DNA from: Gammaproteobacteria bacterium
GTDB lineage: Bacteria; Pseudomonadota; Gammaproteobacteria; UBA6186; Azoamicaceae
Assembly (NCBI GenBank): GCA_030431675.1
Contig: JAUIIV010000001.1
Location: 310,001-374,000, forward strand
DNA: 64,000 nucleotides
Direction: 5' to 3'
Numbering within the stretch: position 1 is the first letter of the stretch; every line of letters begins with the position of its first letter. Both the position numbers and the translations under genes were made by a program. Below the pieces are notes generated by a model. The model had not been told where the DNA came from. It ran no database searches and saw nothing but the letters and a program-made list of their open reading frames with translations. This document shows positions 53,508-63,183 of the stretch, one piece after another.

Positions 53508-53556
53508 GTTACATATATTAGCACATAGTGTAACATCTACCAGAAACTGTTGTACT

Positions 53557-55065
53557 TTACCAATATGTCTTTAACTTAGAACGCATGCTAAGTGCCTCAA
53601 GTAAATGCTGTTCATTGATGTTATCTACTAAAGACAAATCGGCAATAGTTCTAGCTACCTTGAGAATACGATAGTAGCTCCTTGCAGATAAACTAAACTT
53701 TTCTATAGCATCTCTAATAAGCTTGGTACAATTAGTACTTAAGACCGATACTTTTACTATTTCTTGATTAGATAGATGTGCATTATATTTTCCCATACGC
53801 TCTAGTTGAATATTTTGTGCTGCTATAACTCTATTACGTATTGTCGCAGAACTTTCTGCTTTGTTGTCATCAGGATTAAGCAAATCTACAGTGTGGTTTG
53901 GTAGTTCTGCATAGATATCAATTCGGTCTAATAATGGCCCAGAAATTTTATTTTGATAACGCAGTATCTGTGTCATGGTACAGTTACATTTTTGTGTTGG
54001 TGTGGCAACATATCCACATGGACATGGATTCATAGCTGCTACAAGCTGAAATGTCGCAGGAAACATTACTTTTCTGGCAGCTCTAGATATCATAACCGTG
54101 CCACTTTCTAGTGGCTCACGTAGTACCTCTAATGCTTTACGTTGGAATTCTGGTAATTCATCTAAAAAAAGAATTCCATGATGAGCCAAAGATACTTCAC
54201 CAGGTTGTGTTGAACTGTAGCCACCAACTAATGATGCCGGTGAAGATGTGTGATGTGGAGCTCTAAATGGACGTTGTAAAAAACCTCTATTAGGTAGATT
54301 TGTTCTAGCAAATGAATATATGGCTTGTACCTCAGTTTCTTGTTCAAATGTTAGCGGGGGGAGAATAGAGGGCAACCTAGATGCCAGCATAGTTTTTCCT
54401 GTACCTGGAGGACCGGAGAATAATATACTATGCCTGCCTGCAGCAGCAATTTCTAAGGCGTGTTTTGCTGGCTCTTGACCTTTAATATCTTGCATGTCTA
54501 TTGAATACTGTAGAGGAACAGTTTTGCTATTGGATAACATTGGCAGCTTCTTCAGATCTAATATATGCTGGCATACTTGGCGCAAGTTTTCTGCTGCATA
54601 AGTAGCATGGTCTTGTGGTAGCATAGATGAATGTGTTTGTTTTGATACGACTAGATTGCGTTTTGCTTTGCGTGCTGCTAATGCTAAAGGCAAAATAGCC
54701 TTAAACCCTCTAAGTTCGCCAGTTAAAGCCAACTCACCTGCAAATTCATAACTTAAAAGTAGTTCTTTAGGTATTTGCTTTGACGCTGCTAATATTCCTA
54801 ATGCTATCGGCAAGTCGAACAGAGCTCCATCTTTAGGTAAATCTGCAGGGGCTAAATTAATAGTTATGTGTCTCGTTGGGAAATCAAAATTGCTACTTAA
54901 TATTGCGCTGCGCACCCTCACTTTACTTTCACGTACTGCCGTTTCTTGCAACCCAACAATATTGAGTTTAGGTGTTCCATTAGATATATGGGTTTCTACT
55001 CTTACCAGCGGCGCTTGTAAGCCACAAATTGCTCTACTATAAACTACTGCTATGCCTGTGCTCAT
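53557..55065 (-). CDS. comM: ComM/YifB-family AAA+ ATPase (Mg-chelatase-like)
   Basis: A 502-residue ComM protein, a hexameric helicase that drives branch migration during natural transformation. It starts MSTGIAVVYSRAICGLQAPLVRVE, has the N-terminal LonC-like domain, Walker A GPPGTGKTMLASRLPSILPPL, the GEVSLAHHGILFLDELPEFQRKALEVLREPLE region, and the Cys-rich FQLVAAMNPCPCGY. This points to transformation competence, though most com genes are outside the window. Confidence 0.93.
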   Translation of the reverse strand: MSTGIAVVYSRAICGLQAPLVRVETHISNGTPKLNIVGLQETAVRESKVRVRSAILSSNFDFPTRHITINLAPADLPKDGALFDLPIALGILAASKQIPKELLLSYEFAGELALTGELRGFKAILPLALAARKAKRNLVVSKQTHSSMLPQDHATYAAENLRQVCQHILDLKKLPMLSNSKTVPLQYSIDMQDIKGQEPAKHALEIAAAGRHSILFSGPPGTGKTMLASRLPSILPPLTFEQETEVQAIYSFARTNLPNRGFLQRPFRAPHHTSSPASLVGGYSSTQPGEVSLAHHGILFLDELPEFQRKALEVLREPLESGTVMISRAARKVMFPATFQLVAAMNPCPCGYVATPTQKCNCTMTQILRYQNKISGPLLDRIDIYAELPNHTVDLLNPDDNKAESSATIRNRVIAAQNIQLERMGKYNAHLSNQEIVKVSVLSTNCTKLIRDAIEKFSLSARSYYRILKVARTIADLSLVDNINEQHLLEALSMRSKLKTYW

Positions 55066-55112
55066 TACGATAAGATAAATACATCATATCGTAGTGCCTA
55101 TAGCTAAGTTTG

Positions 55113-57098
55113 TTAATATTCGCCGTTAAGAATTTTTTCTTCTATAGCAGATGCTTCTTCAGGCGTGGCAAAAATTACCAGTACGTCACCCATACGGATC
55201 TTAAAGTCTGCCTCTGGATCACTAATACGTTCATTTTCTCTGGTAATAGTTTTGATATAAAAGTCCGCATCATAGGCAGCAAGTACAGCAATTGGCTGAT
55301 TAATAGCATTTGCTCCTTCGGGTACAAATATTGAGTGCAAGCTGCGTCGAGATTCTGTCTCATCTTCAAATGTTGCAGTATCATCCTCACCTCTATACAT
55401 GCCTCTTAAGATTTCATATCTATCTGAGTGAATCGAGCGTATGCGATCAATAATTTTCTTGGTTGGTACGCCTAGGGTTAATAATAAGTGAGAAGCTAAC
55501 ATTAAGCTACTTTCAAGAGTCTCTGGAACAACTTCTGTAGCACCGGCATCTTGGAATGCATTAAGGTTAGAATCATCTTGTGTCCTAACGAACAAAGGCA
55601 CATCTAGTCGCATTTCTCGCACATGTTTAACAACGTCCAGAGAAGGCTCTTCATCAGAAAAAGTTACAACTATCATGCGTGCACGAGATAAACCTGCAGC
55701 AATTAAAGTATTTGGATAGGTAGCATCTCCAAAAAATGCATGCTCTCCAGCAATAGTAGATTTAGATAAACGTATTGGATCCATATCTAGTGCTATCCAA
55801 GGAATTTTTTCTTGATCTAAAAAGCGCGCTAGAATTTGTCCCACTCTTCCGTAACCACACAAAATCACATGGTTCTCTAGCTCTGCAGCATGGTCTGACA
55901 ACAATCCGTAGCCATACTCAGAATCTTCGCGTCTTTTTTTGCGGGAGAAGACATTAATGATTTGTTCTCCATAGCCAATGAACAATGGCGCAAACATAAC
56001 ACTGATTACCACAGCTGAGAATATAATTGGGCGCATGCTTTCAGGTATTAAGCTAAAACGCATTGCTTCAGTAAAAATCACGAAACTGAATTCACCGCCA
56101 TGTGCCAGAATTAAACCTGTGCGCAAAGAGGCTTTAAGTGTTAGACGGCTAAAGACTTTAATTATGCCTGCAATAAGGATGAACTTACCTACAACTAACG
56201 CTAGGAGTAGAGCAAGTACTTGCTGCCAGATGGTAGGCATTAAGGATAAGTCTAAGTTGGCGCCTATAATTACAAAAAACAGACCTAATAAAACATCACG
56301 AAATGGTCGAATATCTAATTCAATTTGATGGCGAAACTCGGTTTCTCCCAGCATTAATCCTGCCAGGAAAGCCCCTAAGGCCATTGAGAGACCTAAGTAA
56401 TAAGTCACGCCTGCAGCACTTAAGGCAACCAATAATGTGGCCATCATAAATAGTTCAGTTGAACGCGCTTTCGCAACTTCATGGAACAAAGGTCTTAGCA
56501 CCCAAATACTCAACAAAGTCATGCTAACAAAAGCAAATAGTCCCTTGATGATGGTAAGTAAAAAGGTAATATGTAGAGGACTGTGTTCGCTCCCAGATAA
56601 AGCTGGTACAAGGATCAAAAAACCAACCGCAGCAAGATCTTGGAATAGAAGGATGTTGATGGCCATGCTACCGTATGGGGTATATTGCTTCTTCTGTTCA
56701 GTAAGCTGTTTTATGACAACTGCTGTGGAAGATAGGGCTAAGGCACCGCCAATTAGTACGCTTTGGATTAGGTTCAAGCCAGAAATTCTGGCGATAAAGG
56801 TTGCGGCAATAGTGCAGATAAGTACCTGCATGCCACCAACACCCAGCAACATTCTTTTGTTTGCCAGCAGTCGCGGAATAGAAAATTCTAAACCGAGTGT
56901 AAACATTAAAAACACTATGCCGAATTCTGCAAGGTGATTAAGATCCTCTATAGAAGGTACCCAACCTAAACCACCTGGGCCTACTGCAACACCTACAGAT
57001 AGGTAGCCAATAATTGCGGGTAAGTGTAGACGTCTGCATACAACTACAAAGATAACTGAGCAGCTGAGCAGGATTAAAATATATTTAAAAATTTCCAT
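55113..57098 (-). CDS. Kef/YbaL-type monovalent cation:proton antiporter
   Basis: The 661-residue protein has about twelve membrane helices in its first 380 residues (CPA2 family), a RCK/TrkA-N domain with the nucleotide-binding GYGRVGQILARFLDQ, and a TrkA-C tail (DFKIRMGDVLVIFATPEEA). It resembles YbaL/KefB-like antiporters that exchange K+ or Na+ for protons. It overlaps the UbiK gene by 14 bases. Confidence 0.88.
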   Translation of the reverse strand: MEIFKYILILLSCSVIFVVVCRRLHLPAIIGYLSVGVAVGPGGLGWVPSIEDLNHLAEFGIVFLMFTLGLEFSIPRLLANKRMLLGVGGMQVLICTIAATFIARISGLNLIQSVLIGGALALSSTAVVIKQLTEQKKQYTPYGSMAINILLFQDLAAVGFLILVPALSGSEHSPLHITFLLTIIKGLFAFVSMTLLSIWVLRPLFHEVAKARSTELFMMATLLVALSAAGVTYYLGLSMALGAFLAGLMLGETEFRHQIELDIRPFRDVLLGLFFVIIGANLDLSLMPTIWQQVLALLLALVVGKFILIAGIIKVFSRLTLKASLRTGLILAHGGEFSFVIFTEAMRFSLIPESMRPIIFSAVVISVMFAPLFIGYGEQIINVFSRKKRREDSEYGYGLLSDHAAELENHVILCGYGRVGQILARFLDQEKIPWIALDMDPIRLSKSTIAGEHAFFGDATYPNTLIAAGLSRARMIVVTFSDEEPSLDVVKHVREMRLDVPLFVRTQDDSNLNAFQDAGATEVVPETLESSLMLASHLLLTLGVPTKKIIDRIRSIHSDRYEILRGMYRGEDDTATFEDETESRRSLHSIFVPEGANAINQPIAVLAAYDADFYIKTITRENERISDPEADFKIRMGDVLVIFATPEEASAIEEKILNGEY

Positions 57099-57273
57099 GA
57101 TTCACTTCAAGTTGTTGCTCTAGCAATTTTTCTAGCTGTTCAACTTTTTTGCGGGTTTTGAGTAATACTCTTTTTTGGATATCAAACTCTTCACGCGTCA
57201 CCAGATCCATTTTTTGGATCGCGGCCAAAATCAACTGCTGTATTACTGAATTACTTTTAAAATTGTTAGACAT
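57085..57273 (-). CDS. ubiK: ubiquinone biosynthesis accessory factor UbiK (YqiC, BMFP)
   Basis: A 62-residue protein with AAIQKMDLVTREEFDIQKRVLLKTRKKVEQLEKLLEQQ, the signature of UbiK/YqiC, a coiled-coil trimer that helps the Ubi complex. The short N-terminus (NNFKSNSVIQQLIL) fits. It starts upstream of the antiporter, with a 14-base overlap, and diverges from the HAD gene. Confidence 0.88.
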   Translation of the reverse strand: MSNNFKSNSVIQQLILAAIQKMDLVTREEFDIQKRVLLKTRKKVEQLEKLLEQQLEVNHGNF

Positions 57274-57336
57274 TAGCCATTCCGTTCTATACGCTTAAGA
57301 AGCTTACCATAAGCGGGACTTAAAAAGAAGCAAAGT

Positions 57337-57888
57337 ATGTTATCTAGAATTGGTTACTCTATAAAAAAATGCTGGCAGCACCGCCTGGCACTGCGTGGTT
57401 TTGTAAGAAAGCCTGAACTGCAACTTTCAACAATCTATCAGTTACCTGAAGTAAATTTAGATGGTGTAAAGGCGCTTATTTTAGATTTTGATGGGGTGTT
57501 AGCAGCTCATGGAGAGCTTACGCCAAAAGCAGATGTCATACCGATACTCGATCAGCTGCAAGGATATAAACTTTATATCTTATCTAACAAACCAATGCCT
57601 GAGCGTCAAGAGTACTTTGCTAAGCATCTACCTGCTATTAAATTTGTTAAGGCCACTCGGAAAAAACCATATCCAGACGGGATTCAGGAAATCTTGCGCA
57701 TAGCAGAATTAGAGCCCAGTCAATGCATGGTGATAGATGATAGGCTAGCAACTGGTGTGGTTGCTGCAGTAGACATAGGGGTTAGAGCTTTATGGGTTAG
57801 TCAGCCTTTTATAAACCTATCTTCTAATCGTTTAGTTGAGTCATGGTTTATTTTGTTACGTTTTGTAGAGCGGTTGTTACTTGCCTAA
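57337..57888 (+). CDS. YqeG-like HAD IIIA phosphatase family protein
   Basis: The 183-residue protein has a HAD nucleophile motif LILDFDGVLAAHGE, motif II ILSNKPMPE and an acidic motif VIDDRLATGVVAA, matching YqeG-like phosphatases. Its substrate is unknown. It runs towards anmK and is divergent from ubiK. Confidence 0.8.
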   Translation: MLSRIGYSIKKCWQHRLALRGFVRKPELQLSTIYQLPEVNLDGVKALILDFDGVLAAHGELTPKADVIPILDQLQGYKLYILSNKPMPERQEYFAKHLPAIKFVKATRKKPYPDGIQEILRIAELEPSQCMVIDDRLATGVVAAVDIGVRALWVSQPFINLSSNRLVESWFILLRFVERLLLA

Positions 57889-57955
57889 AACGAAGATGTT
57901 TGTTATTTTAAAAGTAAGCTTTCTATGTTATTAATTACTGTTCATAGGTGTATAC

Positions 57956-59080
57956 ATGGCAACAACGTCGCAAGATAACTTAGTTATTGGCACTATGTGT
58001 GGTACTAGTATGGACTCTCTTGATATAGCTCTAGTAGAGTTTACAGCCGATAGTCACCCTAAGGTGCTGAGAGCAGATAGCTATGCTTTACCAAAGGATT
58101 ATAAGACACGCTATTTAGGCATAATCGATGCTAAAGACTCTACCTCTTTGCAGGAGTTAGGCGAATTAGATGCTTGGACAGGGAGGGTGTACGCTGAACT
58201 AATAAATAAATTCATTATCGAAAATCAGTTGGATAGAAAACAGATCCAAGCTGTTGCAAACCATGGGCAAACTCTATGGCATGCTCCGAATGCAAGAGAG
58301 CCATTCTCTATGCAGATTGGTAGTAGCAGCCATATCGCTCAATTAACGCAAATAACCACGGTTGGAGACTTTAGAAACCCAGATATTGCAGCAGGTGGTC
58401 AGGGCGCACCATTAGCACCTCTTTTACACCGCGAAATATTTTTTAATCAATCAGAGCCACGATGTATTGTCAATATAGGTGGTTTGAGTAATGTATCTAT
58501 TTTACAGCTAGACAAATATATTGGCTTTGATACAGGACCTGGCAATGTTTTGTTAGATTGTTGGACCGCACAACACTTTGCAATGCCATATGATAAAGAT
58601 GGGGAGGTTGCTGCAACTGGCAATGTTATTCCGGAGTTGCTTAACGCAATGTTAGGAGATCCATATTTTAACAAAACACCGCCTAAAAGCACTGGACGAG
58701 AATACTTTAATCCCGCATGGCTACAAAAGTACTTACAGGATTTTGCGAGTAATAATTACATACCAGAAGATGTACTAGCTACTTTAGTTGCACTAACTAG
58801 TCAAACGATAGTGACAGCAATTAAAGAGCATGCGGTACATGCTACTCAAGTGTACGTATGTGGTGGGGGTGCAAAAAATCTACAAATAATCGCAGGTCTG
58901 TCATCATTACTAGAAAAACAAGTGCATACTACCAGCGTGTTAGGAGTAGCGCCTGATTGGATTGAAGCAACCTTGTTTGCGTGGTTGGCATATAAAAGAA
59001 TTAATAGATTGCCTTCAGATTTGACAGAAATAACTGGAGCAAAGCAACCGGTTATATTAGGCGCTGTATATGAAGTTTAA
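57956..59080 (+). CDS. anmK: anhydro-N-acetylmuramic acid kinase
   Basis: AnmK converts anhydroMurNAc and ATP to MurNAc-6-phosphate in peptidoglycan recycling. The 374-residue protein shows GTMCGTSMDSLDIALVEF, VANHGQTLWHAP, GGQGAPLAP, NIGGLSNVSIL and FDTGPGNVLLD. Length is normal. Both NagZ-like genes (at 1 and 60136) lie in the same window and act just upstream in that pathway. Confidence 0.95.
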   Translation: MATTSQDNLVIGTMCGTSMDSLDIALVEFTADSHPKVLRADSYALPKDYKTRYLGIIDAKDSTSLQELGELDAWTGRVYAELINKFIIENQLDRKQIQAVANHGQTLWHAPNAREPFSMQIGSSSHIAQLTQITTVGDFRNPDIAAGGQGAPLAPLLHREIFFNQSEPRCIVNIGGLSNVSILQLDKYIGFDTGPGNVLLDCWTAQHFAMPYDKDGEVAATGNVIPELLNAMLGDPYFNKTPPKSTGREYFNPAWLQKYLQDFASNNYIPEDVLATLVALTSQTIVTAIKEHAVHATQVYVCGGGAKNLQIIAGLSSLLEKQVHTTSVLGVAPDWIEATLFAWLAYKRINRLPSDLTEITGAKQPVILGAVYEV

Positions 59081-59091
59081 GTTTATTGCTA

Positions 59092-60048
59092 TCAAAACTT
59101 TTCCTCAATAAAGCTTAGGTCATAACCGTTCTGCACATACGCATTATTTTTTTTGCCTCCAATGTGCTCAATATGGATTGCAAAAGCAATTTTTTTCCAA
59201 TCGCTCCAGGATGCATATATTTGCTCTGGGCTTGGCTTGTTATCTCGAGTAACATTTTGTGCTGGGATGTTTACTAGTCTAGATGCTGCGTGATTTGATA
59301 TGGTTTTCTGATTTTTAGTTATAAATTGGATTATAGTCTGTAAAGTTTTTGGATCTTGTGTATAGTCTTCAAACTTGAATTGTGGAATGCCCAAAGCGTC
59401 AGCTGTTTGCATATTTGCATGAATTCTATCAAATCTGCCTAAATTAATTAAAAATACCCAGTACTCAAAAGTGTTATACTCGCTTGGGTCAATTGTATAT
59501 TTTTTATGTAGCTCTCTATCGTATTCTAGGGCCTCAGCATATGAGGGTGTATAATGATTTACAGATTTTGTAAAAAAGTTATTTCGACTATCATCTAGGT
59601 ATTTTATAAAATAATTATAAAACTCTTTGCCATGCTCTTTCTTGGCCCAGAATTTTTCACTAGAGTCCAGTAAGGTTATCGGGTGACGTATTAGATTTGC
59701 AATTATTAAGTTCTGAGGTAATTCCACATCTTGTAGCATATTTAAAATATATCCATGTACATTACCTACATATTTGCTGTCAGTGTTTGCCTTGCTTCTT
59801 ATAATTTGAAAGTATTTATCTATACTAATATGTTCAACATCAATTAATTCACCATTTAAGTCAGCATTGTAGTGTGTACAATATACTGTATGAATATTAT
59901 TTAATACCTGGCTTAGCCACGTGGTTGCGGCAGAGCCATCAGAAGTGAGTAAGAAATTTGTGGGTATATTTTTTTTATTAGTTGTGTAGCCAATCATCCC
60001 AAATGAAATGATACTTAATACGATTATTGTGAATAGGATGCGCTGCAT
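59092..60048 (-). CDS. sulfotransferase-like protein with N-terminal membrane anchor
   Basis: The 318-residue protein starts with a membrane segment (about residues 3-20). The segment FLLTSDGSAATTWLSQVLN resembles the 5'-phosphosulfate loop of sulfotransferases, and NLIRHPITLLDSSEKFW resembles their 3'-phosphate motif (R-x-P-x-x-x-x-S). The C-terminal WSDWKKIAFAIH fits too. The acceptor is unknown. The gene is flanked upstream by repeats that could be an operator. Sulfotransferases of this sort are uncommon in free-living relatives, so transfer is possible. Confidence 0.62.
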   Translation of the reverse strand: MQRILFTIIVLSIISFGMIGYTTNKKNIPTNFLLTSDGSAATTWLSQVLNNIHTVYCTHYNADLNGELIDVEHISIDKYFQIIRSKANTDSKYVGNVHGYILNMLQDVELPQNLIIANLIRHPITLLDSSEKFWAKKEHGKEFYNYFIKYLDDSRNNFFTKSVNHYTPSYAEALEYDRELHKKYTIDPSEYNTFEYWVFLINLGRFDRIHANMQTADALGIPQFKFEDYTQDPKTLQTIIQFITKNQKTISNHAASRLVNIPAQNVTRDNKPSPEQIYASWSDWKKIAFAIHIEHIGGKKNNAYVQNGYDLSFIEEKF

Positions 60049-60118
60049 TTAAGACCTTAGTTACACACTTATGACCAATATATTATAGTAAAATATTAGT
60101 TACACATTAATGCAGCGC
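60049..60118 (-). promoter_or_regulatory. promoter/operator of the sulfotransferase-like gene with nested repeats
   Basis: Direct repeats TTAGTTACACA (60057-60067 and 60096-60106) and a 10-bp inverted repeat (GCGCTGCATT at 60040-60049, AATGCAGCGC at 60109-60118) bracket the region; the gene's start codon lies inside one arm. On the reverse strand a TATAAT sits between the direct repeats. The arrangement looks like a repressor-controlled promoter. Confidence 0.5.
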
Positions 60119-60135
60119 AAAAAGTTGAGAGCTGA

Positions 60136-61272
60136 TCATAGTCCTCTTAACTTCATTGCCGCCATGCCAGCAATTACTCCACGCCCAAATGCAGCGGTTC
60201 TTTCTGCATTTTTATGAGACATATATTGTTCTAGCATAGATAACATATGTTTATTTGTTGGAGTTGCTTTTGGTTTCTTAGATTTAGGAACTGCTTGGCT
60301 GATCCATTTTTGTACCCTTGCATTTGATTCTGGTGTGCTCGCACAATCTGGTTCCCCTTGAATATCTTTAAGTACTTGTAAAAAAGTTTCTGGTTTTTGA
60401 TGGCACATAATGCCAACATCTCCAAATTTGAGTGCCTTTTTGGTTTTATCTAAGAGAGCGTCGTAGTCATTTTCTCCTGCACCTTTCATGGATAAGCAGT
60501 CACTAACGATTACCCCCTCATATTTTAACTTTTCTCTTAAAATATTTTTAAGCCAGACTTCAGATTCTCCAGCAGTTTTTCCTTTGTCCACTGCCGAAAA
60601 CTCAATGTGTGCCGGCATAACTGCATCTATTAGACCTTCTTTAACTAGTGCAGAAAAAACTTTTAAGTCATTTTCCTCAAGTTCTGCCAATGAGCGTGTA
60701 TCAGTAACTTTTTGATGGTGTGTATCGCCGATATCTTGCCCATGCCCAGGAAAGTGCTTAGCTGTAGCGCGCATACCTGCCTCATGCATACCCTCTATGT
60801 ATGCGGAAGCTAATTCAATTACAGCATCCGGACTAGTGTGAAAAGCACGCCCAAAAGGTGAGATTGCTGCACTACCTTTATCTAAGTCACACACCGGTGC
60901 TAGACTAGTTATACCTAGATCAACTAATTCTTTAGCCATATGATAGCCATATTGTTTTGCAAGCTTTAACCCCGCATCTGGATTTATATCATATGTTCTA
61001 CCATAAACTTCTGCTGCAGGTAGAGATTTAAATCCTCCACCAAAGCGCTGCACAAAACCACCTTCGTGATCAACAAAAATCGGTACAGTTTGGTCTTTGC
61101 CAGCAGATGCTGCAGTTGCTTGAATGTCAGCAATTAATTCTTTTAGTTGCTTTTTATTGGCGTAGTTTTTCGTAAAAAGAATTATCCCTGCAGTCATTGG
61201 ATGTCTGACTATTTCTCTTTCCTGGTCAGATAGTTGTTTACTTTCAAGTGATACTATTAACCTACCGGACAT
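60136..61272 (-). CDS. second NagZ-like glycoside hydrolase family 3 protein
   Basis: From an ATG at 61272 with GGAGAA five bases upstream the protein has 378 residues. It shows the GH3/NagZ features ILFTKNYANKKQLKELI, VDHEGGFVQRF, KHFPGHGQDIGDTHHQ and the nucleophile region VIVSDCLSMKGA, in which Asp is kept and the usual second Asp is Cys. It is a paralogue of the nagZ cut at the left edge. An earlier in-frame ATG at 61305 lacks a Shine-Dalgarno. Activity on GlcNAc-anhydromuropeptides is likely; its separate role is unknown. Confidence 0.87.
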   Translation of the reverse strand: MSGRLIVSLESKQLSDQEREIVRHPMTAGIILFTKNYANKKQLKELIADIQATAASAGKDQTVPIFVDHEGGFVQRFGGGFKSLPAAEVYGRTYDINPDAGLKLAKQYGYHMAKELVDLGITSLAPVCDLDKGSAAISPFGRAFHTSPDAVIELASAYIEGMHEAGMRATAKHFPGHGQDIGDTHHQKVTDTRSLAELEENDLKVFSALVKEGLIDAVMPAHIEFSAVDKGKTAGESEVWLKNILREKLKYEGVIVSDCLSMKGAGENDYDALLDKTKKALKFGDVGIMCHQKPETFLQVLKDIQGEPDCASTPESNARVQKWISQAVPKSKKPKATPTNKHMLSMLEQYMSHKNAERTAAFGRGVIAGMAAMKLRGL

Positions 61273-61408
61273 ACTGCTTCTCCATGATAAGGCTTGTTTA
61301 TACAAGCGTGTTTTTTACTTTATAGCCAGAATATTGTCAAGAATTTTAAGTGCAACACTTACTCTTTCTAAACTGCAAGTGTATATGCGCAAAAGAGTTG
61401 GGTGACTA

Positions 61409-62692
61409 TTATAGTTTTGCTTTCCTATTCAGGTTGGTTGTAGTATATTTGCCAACATCATGTCTCAGGCTACCAAAATCAAGAGCCTTGTCTGCATTAA
61501 TCTTTTCCATAATTGTATGCATTCTAATAAGTGCATCTGTAATAGATATACGTTGCAGAGGGTTTCTCTCTTTCATATCTGCGATAAGTAACAAAAGCTC
61601 TCGTATATATGTTTGTGCCGATGGACCTTTATATTTTAGGAATTTATTCCATGCGTGTGTTGAGTCAATAAATGGTGCTAACATTATTTCAAATGTTATG
61701 CCTAAAGCATATACGTCCATAGATTTTTGTGCAGGATATTCTTGCTTGTCGGAATCTAAAATCTCAGGAGGTAAGAAGAGGCGAGTGCTAGAGGATGGGG
61801 TTATTAACTCACCTTCTTTAACTACACCGCCAAAATCAATTAATTGTATACCAGAAAAATCATACATAATATTTTGTGGTTTTATATCAGTATGCACTAG
61901 GTTGCTCTGATGCAGTTTTGCTACCTCAAATATCGTTAGGGTTAACAAAAATAGCGTAAACTTGAATTCTTCTTTAGACATTTCAGATTTTTGCGCGGGC
62001 TTTGCCTGGGTGAAAGCAATGTTTTTCTTGCCTCTGACATTTGCAATTGAGTCTGCAAGTTTGTCTAGATCAGATCCATAAATTAATTCTTGTTGTATAT
62101 ATGTTTTTTTGCCTGGATTTTTTTTTGCTTCTTTAGCATCTCTTTCTTGCTGCCCCTGTAGTCTATTGAGTGACTTAAGTGTTTGAATTTCTCTACTAGG
62201 CTCTGTATCTGTGATGCTAGTTTGAGGTGACACTTTAACTGCAGAAAACTCTCCTGTTCTTAAACTGACGGCACGTTTTACGGTTCCTTTACCACCTGCT
62301 CCAAGAGTATTTATAATTAGCATTGGGTTTATCTGAGTATTATCTAACATAAATACAATAGATGCTCGCAATATTAGACCATATGCTATTTCTATTTGCT
62401 CATGTTTAGATATTTTCTTGTCTGCCATCATGCGCTTATTAATTACATCACTCAGCACTTCTAAGTCTTTTAAAATATGCTCATCACTTTGTTGTAACCA
62501 TTCCTTAAGAATTTTTTTTCTTTCGGTTAGCTCTGCATCTTCAAGATGTTCTTTTTTTTTGTTTTGCTCGGTCTTTTCCTTAGGTGTTGTTTGCGCTCCG
62601 GTCTGTTTAGGTTTCTTTGGAGCAACAAACAAAAAGTAAGCTATTTTTTCATCTGCTCTTATGATCTTTAATAGGTCTTTAGGTCGTAACAT
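61409..62692 (-). CDS. eukaryotic-like serine/threonine protein kinase
   Basis: The 427-residue protein has a charged N-terminus (about 1-125) and a protein kinase domain: glycine loop GAGGKG (131-136), Lys153 in SAVKV, Glu168, catalytic HTDIKPQN (267-274, HTD for HRD), DFG (286-288), PPE for APE (308-310) and Asp326. All catalytic residues needed are there, so activity is expected. There is no membrane helix or PASTA domain. Such soluble kinases occur as effectors in intracellular gammaproteobacteria, though direct secretion evidence is absent. Confidence 0.85.
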   Translation of the reverse strand: MLRPKDLLKIIRADEKIAYFLFVAPKKPKQTGAQTTPKEKTEQNKKKEHLEDAELTERKKILKEWLQQSDEHILKDLEVLSDVINKRMMADKKISKHEQIEIAYGLILRASIVFMLDNTQINPMLIINTLGAGGKGTVKRAVSLRTGEFSAVKVSPQTSITDTEPSREIQTLKSLNRLQGQQERDAKEAKKNPGKKTYIQQELIYGSDLDKLADSIANVRGKKNIAFTQAKPAQKSEMSKEEFKFTLFLLTLTIFEVAKLHQSNLVHTDIKPQNIMYDFSGIQLIDFGGVVKEGELITPSSSTRLFLPPEILDSDKQEYPAQKSMDVYALGITFEIMLAPFIDSTHAWNKFLKYKGPSAQTYIRELLLLIADMKERNPLQRISITDALIRMHTIMEKINADKALDFGSLRHDVGKYTTTNLNRKAKL

Positions 62693-62852
62693 TTTCTAAT
62701 CCTGGGTGGATCACTTAGAGAGAGTATCGGCAGTAAACTGGAAAACATGAGTGGCCAAATATTTGCTATTTAGATAAATATTCTTGTTATTGATTGCCAT
62801 AAGGCAGTAGATCCAGTAGCATAATGGCCTAAATTCATTAGAGGGTTTGAGT

Positions 62853-63179
62853 ATGGCATTTGTGGTGACTGAAAGTTGTATTAAGTGTAAATATACTACT
62901 TGTGTAGAGGTATGCCCGGTAGATTGTTTTCATGAAGGACCAAATTTTCTTGCCATTGATCCCGAAGAGTGTATTGACTGCGCATTATGTGAGTCAGAAT
63001 GCCCAGTAAATGCTATATATGCTGAAGATGAGTTGCCAGAAAATCAAAAGGAATTTCTTCAGTTAAATGCAGATTTGGCTAAGAAGTGGCCGGTATTGAC
63101 GGTTAACAAGGGTGGCTTACCAGATGCCGATGATTGGAAAGATGTTACGGACAAACTTCAATATTTAGATAAAGGTTGA
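62853..63179 (+). CDS. fdxA: 7Fe ferredoxin FdxA
   Basis: The 108-residue ferredoxin carries [18 protein letters not shown] (3Fe-4S and part of the 4Fe-4S site) and [16 protein letters not shown] (4Fe-4S), the AvFdI-like pattern, with a C-terminal extension ([19 protein letters not shown]). The ATG at 62853 has AGAGGG seven bases upstream; the TTG six bases earlier is rejected. In P. aeruginosa fdxA is adjacent to the rsmZ RNA gene; here a similar RNA candidate lies some 0.5 kb away. Confidence 0.94.
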   Translation: MAFVVTESCIKCKYTTCVEVCPVDCFHEGPNFLAIDPEECIDCALCESECPVNAIYAEDELPENQKEFLQLNADLAKKWPVLTVNKGGLPDADDWKDVTDKLQYLDKG

Positions 63180-63183
63180 TGCG

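Noticed and set aside
59915..59930. CCACGTGG core as a third parS site
   Set aside because: Only the inner eight bases match; the flanks are not TGTT/AACA.
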